The position numbers and the translations under genes were made by a program. Positions 34,345 to 43,624 of a DNA stretch of 64,000 nucleotides are shown here, piece after piece. Location: NCBI GenBank assembly GCA_039029395.1, contig JBCCGG010000004.1, positions 124,001 to 188,000 on the forward strand, read 5' to 3'. This stretch comes from JBCCGG01 sp039029395. Its GTDB lineage: Bacteria; Pseudomonadota; Alphaproteobacteria; Kiloniellales; JAKSDN01. Within the stretch, counting starts at the first letter, position 1; each line of letters starts with the position of its first letter. The notes below the pieces were generated by a model. That model worked only from the letters and a program-made list of their open reading frames with translations. It was not told the origin of the DNA and did no database searches.

Positions 34345-35883
34345 TTAGCCGCGAATGTCCTGGCCGTTGGCGCCGCTGCTCTCGGCCATTTCTTCCGGCG
34401 TCATCTGCACCACGAAGCAGCCGAAGCCGCGCTCACTGAGCGCCGAGCAGAGCGCGTTGCCGGCTTCGTGGTCGGCCAGGGGGCCGGTGCGCAGGCGGTA
34501 GACGATACCTTTGTCTTGGCCGGCATCGGCGCGCACCACCCGGGGCTGGTAGCCGCTTAGGAGGTCAGGCGCGCCCTCGGTGATGACTTGCCAGCCGTCC
34601 AAGGCGCTTTCCTGCTCTAGATAGGATCCGACTTGAACCATGAAAACCGGCCCGTCGCTGGAGATCTCCACCGGCGGTGGCGCCACCGCGGCGGTCTCCT
34701 GCAGGGGCTCAATCATCGGCTCCGGCGCGGGCTCCTCATGTACCTCTTCGGGCGAGACCATGGCGACCTGGGGGCGATCGGGCTCGACCGCCGGCTCGGC
34801 TGACTCGATCGGCTGACTCGATTCATTGACCCAGGGCAGGGCGTCGCTGATGCGCGCGGCGGCGGACTGATCGAGATCGGACGACTGGGCCTCTTCTTGA
34901 GCCGGCTGCAAGCTACTGCTCGCCTGGCCGAGGGACTGGCCCGGCTCGCTGGCCGGCTGTTCGATCACCGCCGCTTCGATCTCGTTCGGGCCAGGCTCCT
35001 CGACGAAGTCGCTGACCTCCGGCTCGACCACTTGGGGCGCCGGCTCCGGCTTCGGCGTGGTGACGATCTCTGGCGGCACCTCGGCGACCTGCTCGACCAT
35101 GGGCTCGGCGATCACTGGCTCGGCGACCACCGGGTCCGCGATCACCGGCTCGGCCGGCGGGGGCGTGGTCTTGAGCTCGACCACGGCGCCGCTGCTGACC
35201 GCGGCACTGGCCAAGGGGTCCTCGGTCGGCTCGGGCACCGACTCCGGCGCCGCGGAAAGCTGAGTGCTTTCATTGACGCCGCCCGCTTGGGCGTCGGCCA
35301 GGGCCAAGGAGAGGTTGTAGTTGTTGTGCAGCGCCGAGCTGGTCGGCGCGATGGCCAGGCCTGCCTGATAGTGCCGCTGGGCATCGGCATGGCGGCCTTG
35401 CTGATCGAGCGAAACGCCCATGGCATTGAACAGGCGGGAGTCCTGATCGTCGATTTCGAGCGCATGGGCCAGGTGGGGGATTGCCAGATCGTGGCGCCCA
35501 ACAGTCATGTAAGCCTTGGAGAGGCCGTAGCGTGCCTCGACATCGTCGGCATTCAGATGAAGCGCCATGTAATAGGCCTCGGCCGCCTTATCGGGCGAGC
35601 CCGCCTTGGTCATGATGTCGGCCAAGCGATGCAGGGGATCGGAATTGGTTTTGTCCAGCTCGAAGGCTTTCTGGCAAACGCCGGTCGCGACGTAGTGGTC
35701 GCCCTGCTCGTGCAGCTGGCGACAGTAGCGGACCATGCGGCTGGCCTGATCGTCGGCGTCGGCCGTGGCAACCTCGCTTGGGCGCGAGCCGCTGGGGCCC
35801 GAGGCGCAGCCGGCGATGAAGAGCACCAGGCCGAGGCTGGTTCCAAAGCGCAGGACAGAGCGGGAGACTCGAGAGTTGATCAT
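34345..35883 (-). CDS. TPR lipoprotein with C-terminal SPOR domain
   Basis: A 512-residue lipoprotein: signal peptide with lipobox FIAGC (Cys 26), TPRs at about residues 50-200 (ALHNNYNLSLALADAQ resembles TadD-type proteins), a long Pro/Glu/Val-rich low-complexity linker (about 215-430), and a SPOR domain in the last 75 residues (FMVQVGSYLEQESALDGW). SPOR domains bind denuded peptidoglycan at the septum. It stands back to back with the MltB-RlpA-carboxypeptidase block, which includes a second SPOR protein, so a role in cell-wall turnover or division is likely. A terminator follows the gene. Confidence 0.85.
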   Translation of the reverse strand: MINSRVSRSVLRFGTSLGLVLFIAGCASGPSGSRPSEVATADADDQASRMVRYCRQLHEQGDHYVATGVCQKAFELDKTNSDPLHRLADIMTKAGSPDKAAEAYYMALHLNADDVEARYGLSKAYMTVGRHDLAIPHLAHALEIDDQDSRLFNAMGVSLDQQGRHADAQRHYQAGLAIAPTSSALHNNYNLSLALADAQAGGVNESTQLSAAPESVPEPTEDPLASAAVSSGAVVELKTTPPPAEPVIADPVVAEPVIAEPMVEQVAEVPPEIVTTPKPEPAPQVVEPEVSDFVEEPGPNEIEAAVIEQPASEPGQSLGQASSSLQPAQEEAQSSDLDQSAAARISDALPWVNESSQPIESAEPAVEPDRPQVAMVSPEEVHEEPAPEPMIEPLQETAAVAPPPVEISSDGPVFMVQVGSYLEQESALDGWQVITEGAPDLLSGYQPRVVRADAGQDKGIVYRLRTGPLADHEAGNALCSALSERGFGCFVVQMTPEEMAESSGANGQDIRG

Positions 35884-35957
35884 GGGGTCCTTCCCAATGC
35901 CGCGAGACGTGACGGGTTCTTAAGTGGACATCGATTGGTCGCCCGGACCTTGCGCCA

Positions 35958-35978
35958 TTAGGCTTAATTAAGTCCTAA
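35958..35978. promoter_or_regulatory. AT-rich dyad between divergent envelope genes
   Basis: TTAGG and CCTAA flank TTAATTAA in the 267-base gap between the TPR/SPOR and MltB-like genes. The near-palindrome could be a regulator site for either promoter. A 7-codon ORF with AAGGAG (36096-36119) lies downstream in the same gap. Confidence 0.3.
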
Positions 35979-36150
35979 GGCGATCTCGAATTTACCTTAT
36001 GTTTCCAATAGTTAACGATAGATTGCCGGGCGCGTTGAGTGACCTGCCCAAGGGGTAATTGCTTTGCTCGCGCGGCTGTGGCAAAAGGAGTCGTTATGGG
36101 GAAGGGCGCCAACGGCTAAGCAGCGGCTAGAAGACGTAGAAGGAGGCGCC

Positions 36151-37380
36151 ATGGCCACGAAGTTTACGTGGCGAACTGTACTATCTGTTTTGCTGATCGT
36201 TCTGTTCGGTCACTTGGCTTGGGCCACAGAGTCCGAGGCCGAGCCGCAGATCGACTTCGACCAATGGCTCAAAGAGTTGCGCCTCGAGGCGCGGGCCGCT
36301 GGAGTCTCGGAGGCCACGCTCGACGCCGCCTTGCTCGGCATTGCGCCGCTCGAGCGGGTCATCGAGCTGGACCGGCGCCAGCCCGAGTTCACCCAGACCT
36401 TTTGGGGTTATCTGGACAAGCGCGTCACGCCTCAGCGGATCGAGCGCGGCCGAGCCTTGATGCTCGAGCACGGCGCCCTGCTCGACCAGATCCGCGAGCG
36501 CTACAATGTCCAGCCCAGGTTCCTGGTCGCCTTCTGGGCGCTGGAGAGCAACTTCGGAGACTACACCGGCAAGATCCCGGTGATCGCATCCCTGGTGACT
36601 CTGGCCTATGACCAACGGCGCAGCGCGTTCTTCCGCGCCCAGCTGCTCGATGCCCTGCGCATCCTGGAGGCCAGACACATCAACAACGAGCAAATGAAGG
36701 GCTCCTGGGCCGGCGCCATGGGTCAGCTCCAGTTCATGCCTTCGACCTTTGTCGCCTATGCCAAGGACGGCGATCAGGACGGCCGCATCGATCTTTGGGT
36801 CAGCCTGCCCGACGTCTTCGCTTCGGCCGCGAATTATCTCTCGAAGATCGGCTGGCGCGGCGACCAGACCTGGGGGCGCGAGGTGCGCCTGCCCGAGGGC
36901 TTCGACTTCAACATGGCGACCTTGGCCATCTGGAAGCCGATCGGCGAGTGGCAGAACCTGGGCGTGCGCCGGGCCGACGGCCGCGATCTGCCGAATGCCG
37001 ATATAGAAGGCTCGATCATCGTGCCGGCCGGGCACGGCGGGCCGGCCTTCCTGGTCTACGACAACTTCCGGGCCACTTTGGTGTGGAACCGCTCGATCAA
37101 CTACGCCCTTTCCGTCGGTTATCTGGCCGACCGTCTCGTCGGCCGCCCGGCCCTGGTGGCCCAGAAGCCAGCGGACGAACGGCCTCTGAGCCGCGCCGAG
37201 GTCGAGGAGATTCAGAATCACTTGACCCAGCTGGGCTACGACACCGGCACGCCGGACGGCGTGGTGGGCGCCCGCACCCGGGCCGCGATCCGCTCCTACC
37301 AACGTGCCGCCGCCTTGCCGCCGGACGGCTATCCGACGCCGGAGTTGCTCGACGGCTTGCGCGACGCGGTGACCAACTGA
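36151..37380 (+). CDS. lytic murein transglycosylase, MltB-like
   Basis: A 409-residue periplasmic enzyme with a signal peptide (residues about 8-25, cleavage after AWA). The SLT/MltB catalytic Glu lies in FWALESNFGDY, with the family motifs WAGAMGQLQFMPS and AANYLSKIGW. A peptidoglycan-binding domain occupies the last 65 residues (EIQNHLTQLGYDTGTPDGVVGARTRAAI). It cleaves murein glycan strands to 1,6-anhydro products. ATG 36151 with AGGAGG upstream is preferred over in-frame upstream codons. It is the first gene of the plus-strand envelope block with rlpA and the D,D-carboxypeptidase. Confidence 0.92.
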   Translation: MATKFTWRTVLSVLLIVLFGHLAWATESEAEPQIDFDQWLKELRLEARAAGVSEATLDAALLGIAPLERVIELDRRQPEFTQTFWGYLDKRVTPQRIERGRALMLEHGALLDQIRERYNVQPRFLVAFWALESNFGDYTGKIPVIASLVTLAYDQRRSAFFRAQLLDALRILEARHINNEQMKGSWAGAMGQLQFMPSTFVAYAKDGDQDGRIDLWVSLPDVFASAANYLSKIGWRGDQTWGREVRLPEGFDFNMATLAIWKPIGEWQNLGVRRADGRDLPNADIEGSIIVPAGHGGPAFLVYDNFRATLVWNRSINYALSVGYLADRLVGRPALVAQKPADERPLSRAEVEEIQNHLTQLGYDTGTPDGVVGARTRAAIRSYQRAAALPPDGYPTPELLDGLRDAVTN

Positions 37381-37450
37381 CCGGGGGGCTGCTTGCCATG
37401 AACCCCGAAATACTACAAGATCGTGGGGTAGGCATAGTCAAGGCCACTAT

Positions 37451-38425
37451 ATGATGAAGACCACATCGGTCCTGAAGCTCCTTGTCGCCGCACTTCTGCC
37501 GCTTGCGGCGCTGTCGGCCTGTGCCGAGATCGAGCTCGCCTCCCATGCCGCCAAGGAGATCGGCAACACCGGCGACCCGCCGCCCGACGGTATCTACAAG
37601 GTCGGCAAGCCCTATCAGATCAAGGGCAACTGGTACTACCCGAAGGTCGACTATGACTATAAGGAGTCCGGGATCGCCTCCTGGTATGGCCCTGGTTTCC
37701 ACGGCAAGCCGACCGCGAACGGCGAGACCTACGACGAGATGGATCTGACCGCGGCCCACAAAACCCTGCCGCTGCCCAGCATGGCGCGGGTCACAAATCT
37801 GGACAACGGGCGCTCGATCGTCGTGCGGATCAACGACCGTGGACCCTTCAAGCGCGGCCGGATCATCGACGTCAGCCGGCGCGCCGCCCAGTTGCTCGAC
37901 TTCGAGCAAGCCGGCACTGCCAAGGTCAAGGTCGCGATCCTGCCAGATGAGAGCCGGCGTCTTGCGGCCATCCTGCAAAGCCGCCAAGAGGCGGACCAAG
38001 CGCCCGATCCGGCGCCCGTCGTACCGGTGCAGGAGGGCGAGATCGGCCAGCCGGTGCCGATTGCGCCGTCGGAGTCGATCGTCCTGGCCGAGGCCAGCGT
38101 CGGCCAGGTGGAAAGCGCCAGCGACGCCGACCCAATCTGGCACGCCGCGCCGGTGCCGAGACCGAGCGGTCAGGTCACCGTGCGACCGGTGTCGGCCACC
38201 CAAATCTACGTTCAGGCCGGCTCGTTCATTCGCCAGGACTACGCCACCTACATGAGCAACCGTCTCTCGGTGCTGGGCCCGACCAGAGTGACACAGGCCC
38301 TGGTGGAAGAGCGTCTGTTCTACCGGGTGCGCCTGGGCCCCCTGGCGACTATTGAGGATGCCGACAAAGTGCTCCACACTCTAGAGGCCAACGGCATCAA
38401 CGACGCGCGCGTCGTGGTCGACTAG
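37451..38425 (+). CDS. rlpA: septal ring lytic transglycosylase RlpA-family protein
   Basis: A 324-residue lipoprotein (lipobox LSAC, Cys 24). The double-psi beta-barrel domain is at about residues 75-165 (ASWYGPGFHGKPTANGE, then VRINDRGPF with the catalytic Asp), followed by a Pro-rich linker and a C-terminal SPOR domain (IYVQAGSFIRQDYATYM). RlpA cleaves glycan strands that lack stem peptides and acts with SPOR-targeted amidases at the division site. It lies 70 bases after the MltB-like gene and 59 before the carboxypeptidase, in the usual alphaproteobacterial order. Confidence 0.92.
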   Translation: MMKTTSVLKLLVAALLPLAALSACAEIELASHAAKEIGNTGDPPPDGIYKVGKPYQIKGNWYYPKVDYDYKESGIASWYGPGFHGKPTANGETYDEMDLTAAHKTLPLPSMARVTNLDNGRSIVVRINDRGPFKRGRIIDVSRRAAQLLDFEQAGTAKVKVAILPDESRRLAAILQSRQEADQAPDPAPVVPVQEGEIGQPVPIAPSESIVLAEASVGQVESASDADPIWHAAPVPRPSGQVTVRPVSATQIYVQAGSFIRQDYATYMSNRLSVLGPTRVTQALVEERLFYRVRLGPLATIEDADKVLHTLEANGINDARVVVD

Positions 38426-38484
38426 CCGGACGGCCCGCGCGACAAAGCAAGAAACGTCTCAACGAGCTACCGACAGGAGCTGCC

Positions 38485-39633
38485 ATGTCCTTCCCGCGAA
38501 CCTTCTTCGCTTCGCTGATCGCGCTCGCCCTCGTCCTGCCGGCGGGTCTGGCCCAGGGCGCTTCGATCACCACCTCGGCCCGTGAAGCGATCCTGATGGA
38601 CGCGACGACCGGCGCGGTCTTGATGTCGAAGGACCCGGACATGCCCATGCCGCCGGCCTCCATGAGCAAGATCATGACCGCCTACATGGTGTTCGAAGCG
38701 CTGAAGGACGGCCGCCTGTCGCTCGAGGACAAGCTCCTGGTCAGCGAGAAGGCATGGCGCAAGGGCGGCTCCAAAATGTACGTCGAAGTCGGCAAGGAGG
38801 CGGTCGTCGAGGATCTGATCCGCGGCGTCGTGGTGCAGTCGGGCAACGACGCCTGCATCGTCCTGGCGGAGGGTCTGTCCGGCAGCGAGGAGGCCTTCGC
38901 CGAGGCCATGACCGAGAAGGCCCGGGAGCTTGGCCTGGAGAACAGCACCTTTGCAAATGCCACCGGATGGCCCGATCCCAACCACCGCATGACCGCGCGG
39001 GACCTCGCTAAGCTGGCGATCCTGACGATCGAGAACTTTCCCGAGTACTACCCCTATTACAGCGAAACCACCTTCACCTACAGCGATATCCGCCAGGGCA
39101 ACCGCAACCCCTTGCTCTACAAGAGTGTCGGCGCCGACGGCCTGAAGACCGGCCATACCGAGGAGGCCGGCTACGGTCTTACCGCCTCGGCGGTCCAGGG
39201 CGACCGGCGGCTGGTGCTGGTGGTCAACGGCTTGGAGTCCATCAAGGCGCGCGCCGAGGAAAGCCAGCGCCTGATGTCCTGGGGGTTCCGGGAGTTCAAT
39301 AACTACGCGCTTGCAAAGGCCGGCGAGACGGTCGAGCAGGCGCCGGTGTGGCTGGGCGATCAGCCCAGCGTACCGCTGGTGGTCGCCGAGGACGTGGTGC
39401 TCACCCTGCCGCGTAAGGCACGCAAGGAGATGACGGTGAAGATCGTCTACGAAGCGCCGATCCCGGCACCGATCACCGAGGGCCAACAGGTCGCCAAGCT
39501 GATCGTCGAGGCGCCCGAGGAGCAGACCAGGGAAATCCCCCTGGTGGCCGGCGCCTCGGTCGAGCTGCTGGGCCCGGTCGGCCGCCTGGTCAGCGGCGTC
39601 AAGTACCTGGTGTTCGGCGGCCCGGGGCTTTGA
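38485..39633 (+). CDS. D-alanyl-D-alanine carboxypeptidase (PBP5/6-like, S11 family)
   Basis: A 382-residue low-molecular-weight penicillin-binding protein with a signal peptide (cleavage near AQG-A). Active-site motifs: S-x-x-K in PPASMSKIM, S-x-N in VQSGNDA and K-T-G in GLKTGHTEEAG. The C-terminal beta-rich PBP5_C domain is present, but a clear amphipathic membrane-anchoring tail is short. It removes the terminal D-Ala of murein pentapeptides. The TGA stop overlaps the TTG start of the racemase gene. Confidence 0.93.
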   Translation: MSFPRTFFASLIALALVLPAGLAQGASITTSAREAILMDATTGAVLMSKDPDMPMPPASMSKIMTAYMVFEALKDGRLSLEDKLLVSEKAWRKGGSKMYVEVGKEAVVEDLIRGVVVQSGNDACIVLAEGLSGSEEAFAEAMTEKARELGLENSTFANATGWPDPNHRMTARDLAKLAILTIENFPEYYPYYSETTFTYSDIRQGNRNPLLYKSVGADGLKTGHTEEAGYGLTASAVQGDRRLVLVVNGLESIKARAEESQRLMSWGFREFNNYALAKAGETVEQAPVWLGDQPSVPLVVAEDVVLTLPRKARKEMTVKIVYEAPIPAPITEGQQVAKLIVEAPEEQTREIPLVAGASVELLGPVGRLVSGVKYLVFGGPGL

Positions 39634-40355
39634 GCGGAACCACGGCCAAATCATCGCGGCACATCGGCATCGTCGGCTGCTCGGCCGAGGGGGCCGCGCT
39701 CTGCTACCGGACGATCTGCATAGAGGGAGCCGGGCTGCTCGGCCCCCACGCCCATCCCGAGGTCTCCCTGCACACGCCATCGCTTGCCGACTATGTCGCC
39801 TGCATCGAGCGCGGCGACCTGGCGGGCATCGCGGACCTGATGCTGGCCTCGGCCGAGAAACTGGCGAAGATCGGCGCTGATTTCCTAATCTGCCCGGACA
39901 ACACGATCCACCAGGCTTTCGATCTGGTCGCGCCGCGATCGCCGCTGCCCTGGCTGCACATCGCCGAGGTGGTTGCCGATGAGGCGAAGGCACGTGGCCA
40001 CGCTTGCCTCGCCTTGCTCGGCACCAAGTCCCTGACCGACAGCGAGGTCTATCCCGAGGCGCTTGCCGCGTGGGGCTTGACGTGCCTCAAGCCCGGCGAG
40101 GCGGAGCGCCGGGAGATCGACCGAATCATCATGGAAGAACTGGTCTACGGCCGGTTCGAGGCGGGTTCCACCGCCGACATGATCCACACCTTGGACCGCC
40201 TGAAAGGGCAGGGCGCGGAGGGCGCGATCCTCGGCTGCACCGAGCTGCCTCTGGTGCTCGACAATTCAAACGCGCCCCTGCCGACCTTGGATTCGACCCG
40301 CCTCTTGGCCCGCGCGGCGCTCAAGCACGCCGTGGCCTCTGACGCGTTGACCTGA
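39630..40355 (+). CDS. aspartate/glutamate racemase family protein
   Basis: A 241-residue Asp/Glu racemase-fold protein, apparently starting at TTG 39630 and overlapping the carboxypeptidase stop by 4 bases. The two catalytic cysteines are in ICPDNTIHQ and LGCTELP, the expected two-base arrangement. Together with the murein genes a D-amino-acid supply role is tempting, but the CPDNT variant is typical of the broader aspartate-racemase group, so the substrate is open. No better start is seen. Confidence 0.85.
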   Translation: MSGTTAKSSRHIGIVGCSAEGAALCYRTICIEGAGLLGPHAHPEVSLHTPSLADYVACIERGDLAGIADLMLASAEKLAKIGADFLICPDNTIHQAFDLVAPRSPLPWLHIAEVVADEAKARGHACLALLGTKSLTDSEVYPEALAAWGLTCLKPGEAERREIDRIIMEELVYGRFEAGSTADMIHTLDRLKGQGAEGAILGCTELPLVLDNSNAPLPTLDSTRLLARAALKHAVASDALT

Positions 40356-40382
40356 CCCGCCCGCGCGGGCACGATCCGCGCC

Positions 40383-41000
40383 ATGGCGGAGCGGGGCAAG
40401 TTCATCACCTTCGAAGGCGGAGAAGGCAGCGGCAAGTCGACCCAAGTCGCACTGCTGGCAGAGCATCTGCGCGCTCAAGGCCGCTCGGTGGTCGAAACCC
40501 GGGAGCCGGGCGGTTGTCCGGGCGCGGAGGAGATCCGCGCGCTGCTGGTGTCGGGCGACCCCGGCCGCTGGGAGCCCTTGAGCGAGGCCCTGTTGCACTA
40601 TGCAGCCCGGCGCCAGCACCTGAGCGAAGTGGTCTGGCCGGCGCTCGAGGACGGCAGCTGGGTGATCTCCGACCGTTTTGCCGATTCGACCCTGGCCTAC
40701 CAGGGCTACGGTCAAGGTTTGGCGCACCGGGAGATCGAAACGCTCTACCGCCTGGTGGTCGGCGCGCGCGGACCGGACCTCACCCTGATCCTGGACCTGC
40801 CGGTCGAGCAAGGCTTGGCCAGGGCCGAGGCGGTGCAGCGCTACGAGCGCATGGACCGGGCGTTTCACGAGCGCCTGCGCCAGGGTTTTCTGGAGATCGC
40901 CCAAGGCGCGCCTGAGCGCTGCCGGGTGATCGATGCCACCGGCGACGTGGCCCAGGTGCGCGACGCCGTGCGCGCCGCCGTCGAGGCCAGGTGGCCATGA
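40383..41000 (+). CDS. tmk: thymidylate kinase
   Basis: A 205-residue dTMP kinase: P-loop GGEGSGKSTQ, the REPGG substrate motif, DRFADSTLAYQGYG and the LID segment near RYERMDR. It phosphorylates dTMP to dTDP. The stop overlaps the start of holB (ATGA), and tmk-holB is a conserved pair, so the assignment is firm. Confidence 0.96.
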   Translation: MAERGKFITFEGGEGSGKSTQVALLAEHLRAQGRSVVETREPGGCPGAEEIRALLVSGDPGRWEPLSEALLHYAARRQHLSEVVWPALEDGSWVISDRFADSTLAYQGYGQGLAHREIETLYRLVVGARGPDLTLILDLPVEQGLARAEAVQRYERMDRAFHERLRQGFLEIAQGAPERCRVIDATGDVAQVRDAVRAAVEARWP

Positions 41001-42034
41001 GCGAAGAGGCCCTGCCGATCCCGAGCCCGCGCGAGACCGCGGACCTGGTCGGCCAGAGCGAGGCCGAGGCGCGCCTGCTGGCCGCCAGCCAATCGGGTCG
41101 CTTGCCCCATGCCTGGCTGATCAGCGGACCGGCGGGCATCGGCAAGGCGACGCTGGCCTACCGCATGGCGCGCTTCCTGCTGGCGGGTGAGCAAGGCGGC
41201 GATCTCTTCGGGGGTCCGCCCAGCGATCTGACCGTTGCGCCCGACCATCCGGCCGCCCGGCGCATCGCCGCCGGCGCCCACCCGGACCTGATGAGCGTCG
41301 AGCGCGGCTACGACGAAAAGCGCAAGCGTTTTCGCAACGAGATCGTGGTCGAGGACGTGCGCGCCGTGAACGGTTTCCTGCGCATGACTCCGGCGGAGGG
41401 CGGCTGGCGCATCGTGGTGATCGACAGCGCTGACGAGCTGAATCGCAACGCCGCCAACGCCCTGCTCAAGATCCTCGAGGAGCCGCCCTCGGCCGCTCTG
41501 CTGCTGCTGATCAGCCACGCGCCGGGTCGTCTGCTCGCGACGATCCGTTCGCGCTGCTGTCAGTTGCCCCTACGCCCGCTCCAGGAGACCCAGGTCGAGG
41601 CGATGCTTGCTCGCCTGGCGCCCGACCTCACCGCGGCCCAGTGTGCGACCTTGGCCGGGCTCGCCGAGGGCAGCATCGGCCGGGCGCTGGCGCTCCAGGC
41701 GGCCGGCGGTCTGGCGTTGCACGAGCAGGTCATGGCCCTGGTCGGCGGTCTACCCCGGCTCGACGTTCCGGCGCTGCACGGCTTTGCCGACAAGGTCTCG
41801 CGCGGCAGCGATCCCCAGACCTTCCGCATGGTCGGCGAGATGCTGCGCGGCTGGCTGGCCGAGCGCATCCGGGCCCGCGCCCTGGCCGGTGCTGAAGAGC
41901 GCCGCCGGCTTGCGGATTGGCTTGCCCTGTGGGAAAAGACCAACGGACTCTTCGCCCGCGCCGAGAGCGCCAACCTGGATCGCAAGCAGGTGGTAATCAC
42001 CGCATTCCTGGATCTTCAGGCCTTGGCAAGCTAA
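40997..42034 (+). CDS. holB: DNA polymerase III subunit delta'
   Basis: A 345-residue clamp-loader subunit. It carries the RFC-type AAA+ fold with a degenerate Walker A (GPAGIGKAT), the IVVIDSADELNRNAANALLKILEEPP stretch and sensor 1 region LLLISHAPGRLLATIRSRC. The four-cysteine zinc module of E. coli delta' is not seen, as is usual in alphaproteobacteria. ATG 40997 overlaps the tmk stop; a GTG 6 bases earlier is an alternative. It is followed by metG after 33 bases. Confidence 0.94.
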   Translation: MSEEALPIPSPRETADLVGQSEAEARLLAASQSGRLPHAWLISGPAGIGKATLAYRMARFLLAGEQGGDLFGGPPSDLTVAPDHPAARRIAAGAHPDLMSVERGYDEKRKRFRNEIVVEDVRAVNGFLRMTPAEGGWRIVVIDSADELNRNAANALLKILEEPPSAALLLLISHAPGRLLATIRSRCCQLPLRPLQETQVEAMLARLAPDLTAAQCATLAGLAEGSIGRALALQAAGGLALHEQVMALVGGLPRLDVPALHGFADKVSRGSDPQTFRMVGEMLRGWLAERIRARALAGAEERRRLADWLALWEKTNGLFARAESANLDRKQVVITAFLDLQALAS

Positions 42035-42067
42035 GCCGCGCCGGGACGTTTCTAGCGGGGTATTGAA

Positions 42068-43624
42068 ATGGCCGGGCCGAGCAAATCGCCTTACTACGTC
42101 ACCACGCCGATCTACTACGTGAACGACGTGCCCCATATCGGGCACGCCTACACCACGCTGGCCTGCGATGTGCTGGCGCGTTTCATGCGCCTGGACGGCC
42201 ACCAGGTGCACTTCCTGACCGGCACCGACGAGCACGGCCAGAAGAACGAGAAAGCAGCCCAAGCGGCCGGCGTCGACCCGCAAACCTTCGTCGATGGCGT
42301 GAGCCAAAATTTCCGCAATCTGGCGGCGGCGATGAACTATTCGAACGACGACTTCATTCGCACCACCGAGCCGCGCCACATCAAGTCGTGCCAGGAGATC
42401 TGGCGCCGCCTCAAGGCCAACGACCAAATCTATCTCGGGTCCTATTCCGGCTGGTACGCGGTGCGAGACGAGGCCTACTACGGCGAGGACGAGTTAACCA
42501 CCGACGAGGACGGCACCAAGCGCGCGCCGTCGGGCGCCGAGGTGGAGTGGGTCGAGGAACCCTCTTACTTCTTCAAACTCTCCGAATGGCAGGACCGCCT
42601 GCTCGAGCTCTACGAGACCCGGCCCGACTTCATCCTGCCCGAGACCCGGCGCAACGAGATGGCGAGCTTCGTAAAGTCGGGCCTGCGCGACCTCTCGATC
42701 AGCCGCACCACCTTCAAGTGGGGCGTGCCGGTGCCAGACGATCCGGACCACGTAATGTATGTCTGGATCGACGCGCTGACCAACTACATCACGGCGGTCG
42801 GCTTTCCGGACGACAGTTGCGAGAGCTATCAGCGCTACTGGCCGGCCGACTTGCACATGGTCGGCAAAGACATTCTGCGCTTTCACACCGTCTACTGGCC
42901 GGCCTTCCTGATGGGCGCCGGTCTGGAGCCGCCCAAGCGGGTGTTCGGCCACGGCTGGCTGCTGAACCGGGGCGAGAAGATGTCCAAGTCGCTCGGCAAT
43001 GTGATGCGGGCCGAGGACCTGGTGGCGCGCTACGGCCTGGACCAGGTGCGCTACTACCTGCTGCGCGAGGTGCCCTTCGGCGCCGATGGCTACATCAGCC
43101 ACGAGACCATGGTCGGGCGCATCAACAGCGACCTGGCCAACGATTTCGGCAACTTGGCACAGCGGGTCCTCTCCATGGTGCACAAGAACTGCGCCGCCCA
43201 GGTGCCGGAGCCCGGCCCCTTCACCGAGGCCGATCAGGCTTTGCTGGATCAGGCCGGTGGCTTGCTCGATGTGCTGCGCGGCCACTATCGCGAACAGGCC
43301 TTCCACAAGGCTCTGGAGGCGACCTGGGAGGTGGTGTCCGCCGCCAATCGCTACGTCGACGACCAGGCGCCCTGGGCGCTGCGCAAGCAGGATCCGGCGC
43401 GCATGGCGACGGTGCTTTACGTGCTGGCCTCGGTCGTGCGCAGCTTGGCGGTGCTGACCCAGCCGGTCATGCCGGGGGCCATCGGCCGCCTGATGGATCA
43501 GCTTGCCATGCCGGACGATGCCCGGGACTTCGCCGCGCTCGACACGCCGCTCGCCGCCGGTACGCCGCTGCCCAAGCCGCAGGGCGTGTTCCCGCGTTTC
43601 CAGGAAGAGGATGCCGCGGAATGA
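42068..43624 (+). CDS. metG: methionyl-tRNA synthetase
   Basis: A 518-residue class I synthetase with the HIGH-type motif (VPHIGHAY) and KMSKS (GEKMSKSLGN). The zinc-knuckle cysteines in the connective peptide are absent (GWYAVRDEAYYGEDEL), which marks the zinc-free type common in alphaproteobacteria, and there is no C-terminal tRNA-binding (Trbp111-like) domain. It charges tRNA-Met. The stop overlaps the TatD gene start (ATGA), so translation is coupled. Confidence 0.97.
   Translation: MAGPSKSPYYVTTPIYYVNDVPHIGHAYTTLACDVLARFMRLDGHQVHFLTGTDEHGQKNEKAAQAAGVDPQTFVDGVSQNFRNLAAAMNYSNDDFIRTTEPRHIKSCQEIWRRLKANDQIYLGSYSGWYAVRDEAYYGEDELTTDEDGTKRAPSGAEVEWVEEPSYFFKLSEWQDRLLELYETRPDFILPETRRNEMASFVKSGLRDLSISRTTFKWGVPVPDDPDHVMYVWIDALTNYITAVGFPDDSCESYQRYWPADLHMVGKDILRFHTVYWPAFLMGAGLEPPKRVFGHGWLLNRGEKMSKSLGNVMRAEDLVARYGLDQVRYYLLREVPFGADGYISHETMVGRINSDLANDFGNLAQRVLSMVHKNCAAQVPEPGPFTEADQALLDQAGGLLDVLRGHYREQAFHKALEATWEVVSAANRYVDDQAPWALRKQDPARMATVLYVLASVVRSLAVLTQPVMPGAIGRLMDQLAMPDDARDFAALDTPLAAGTPLPKPQGVFPRFQEEDAAE

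Noticed and set aside
36096..36119. Seven-codon ORF with AAGGAG upstream of the MltB-like gene
   Set aside because: Too short to judge; such ORFs occur by chance in GC-rich leaders, and the MltB-like gene has its own AGGAGG.
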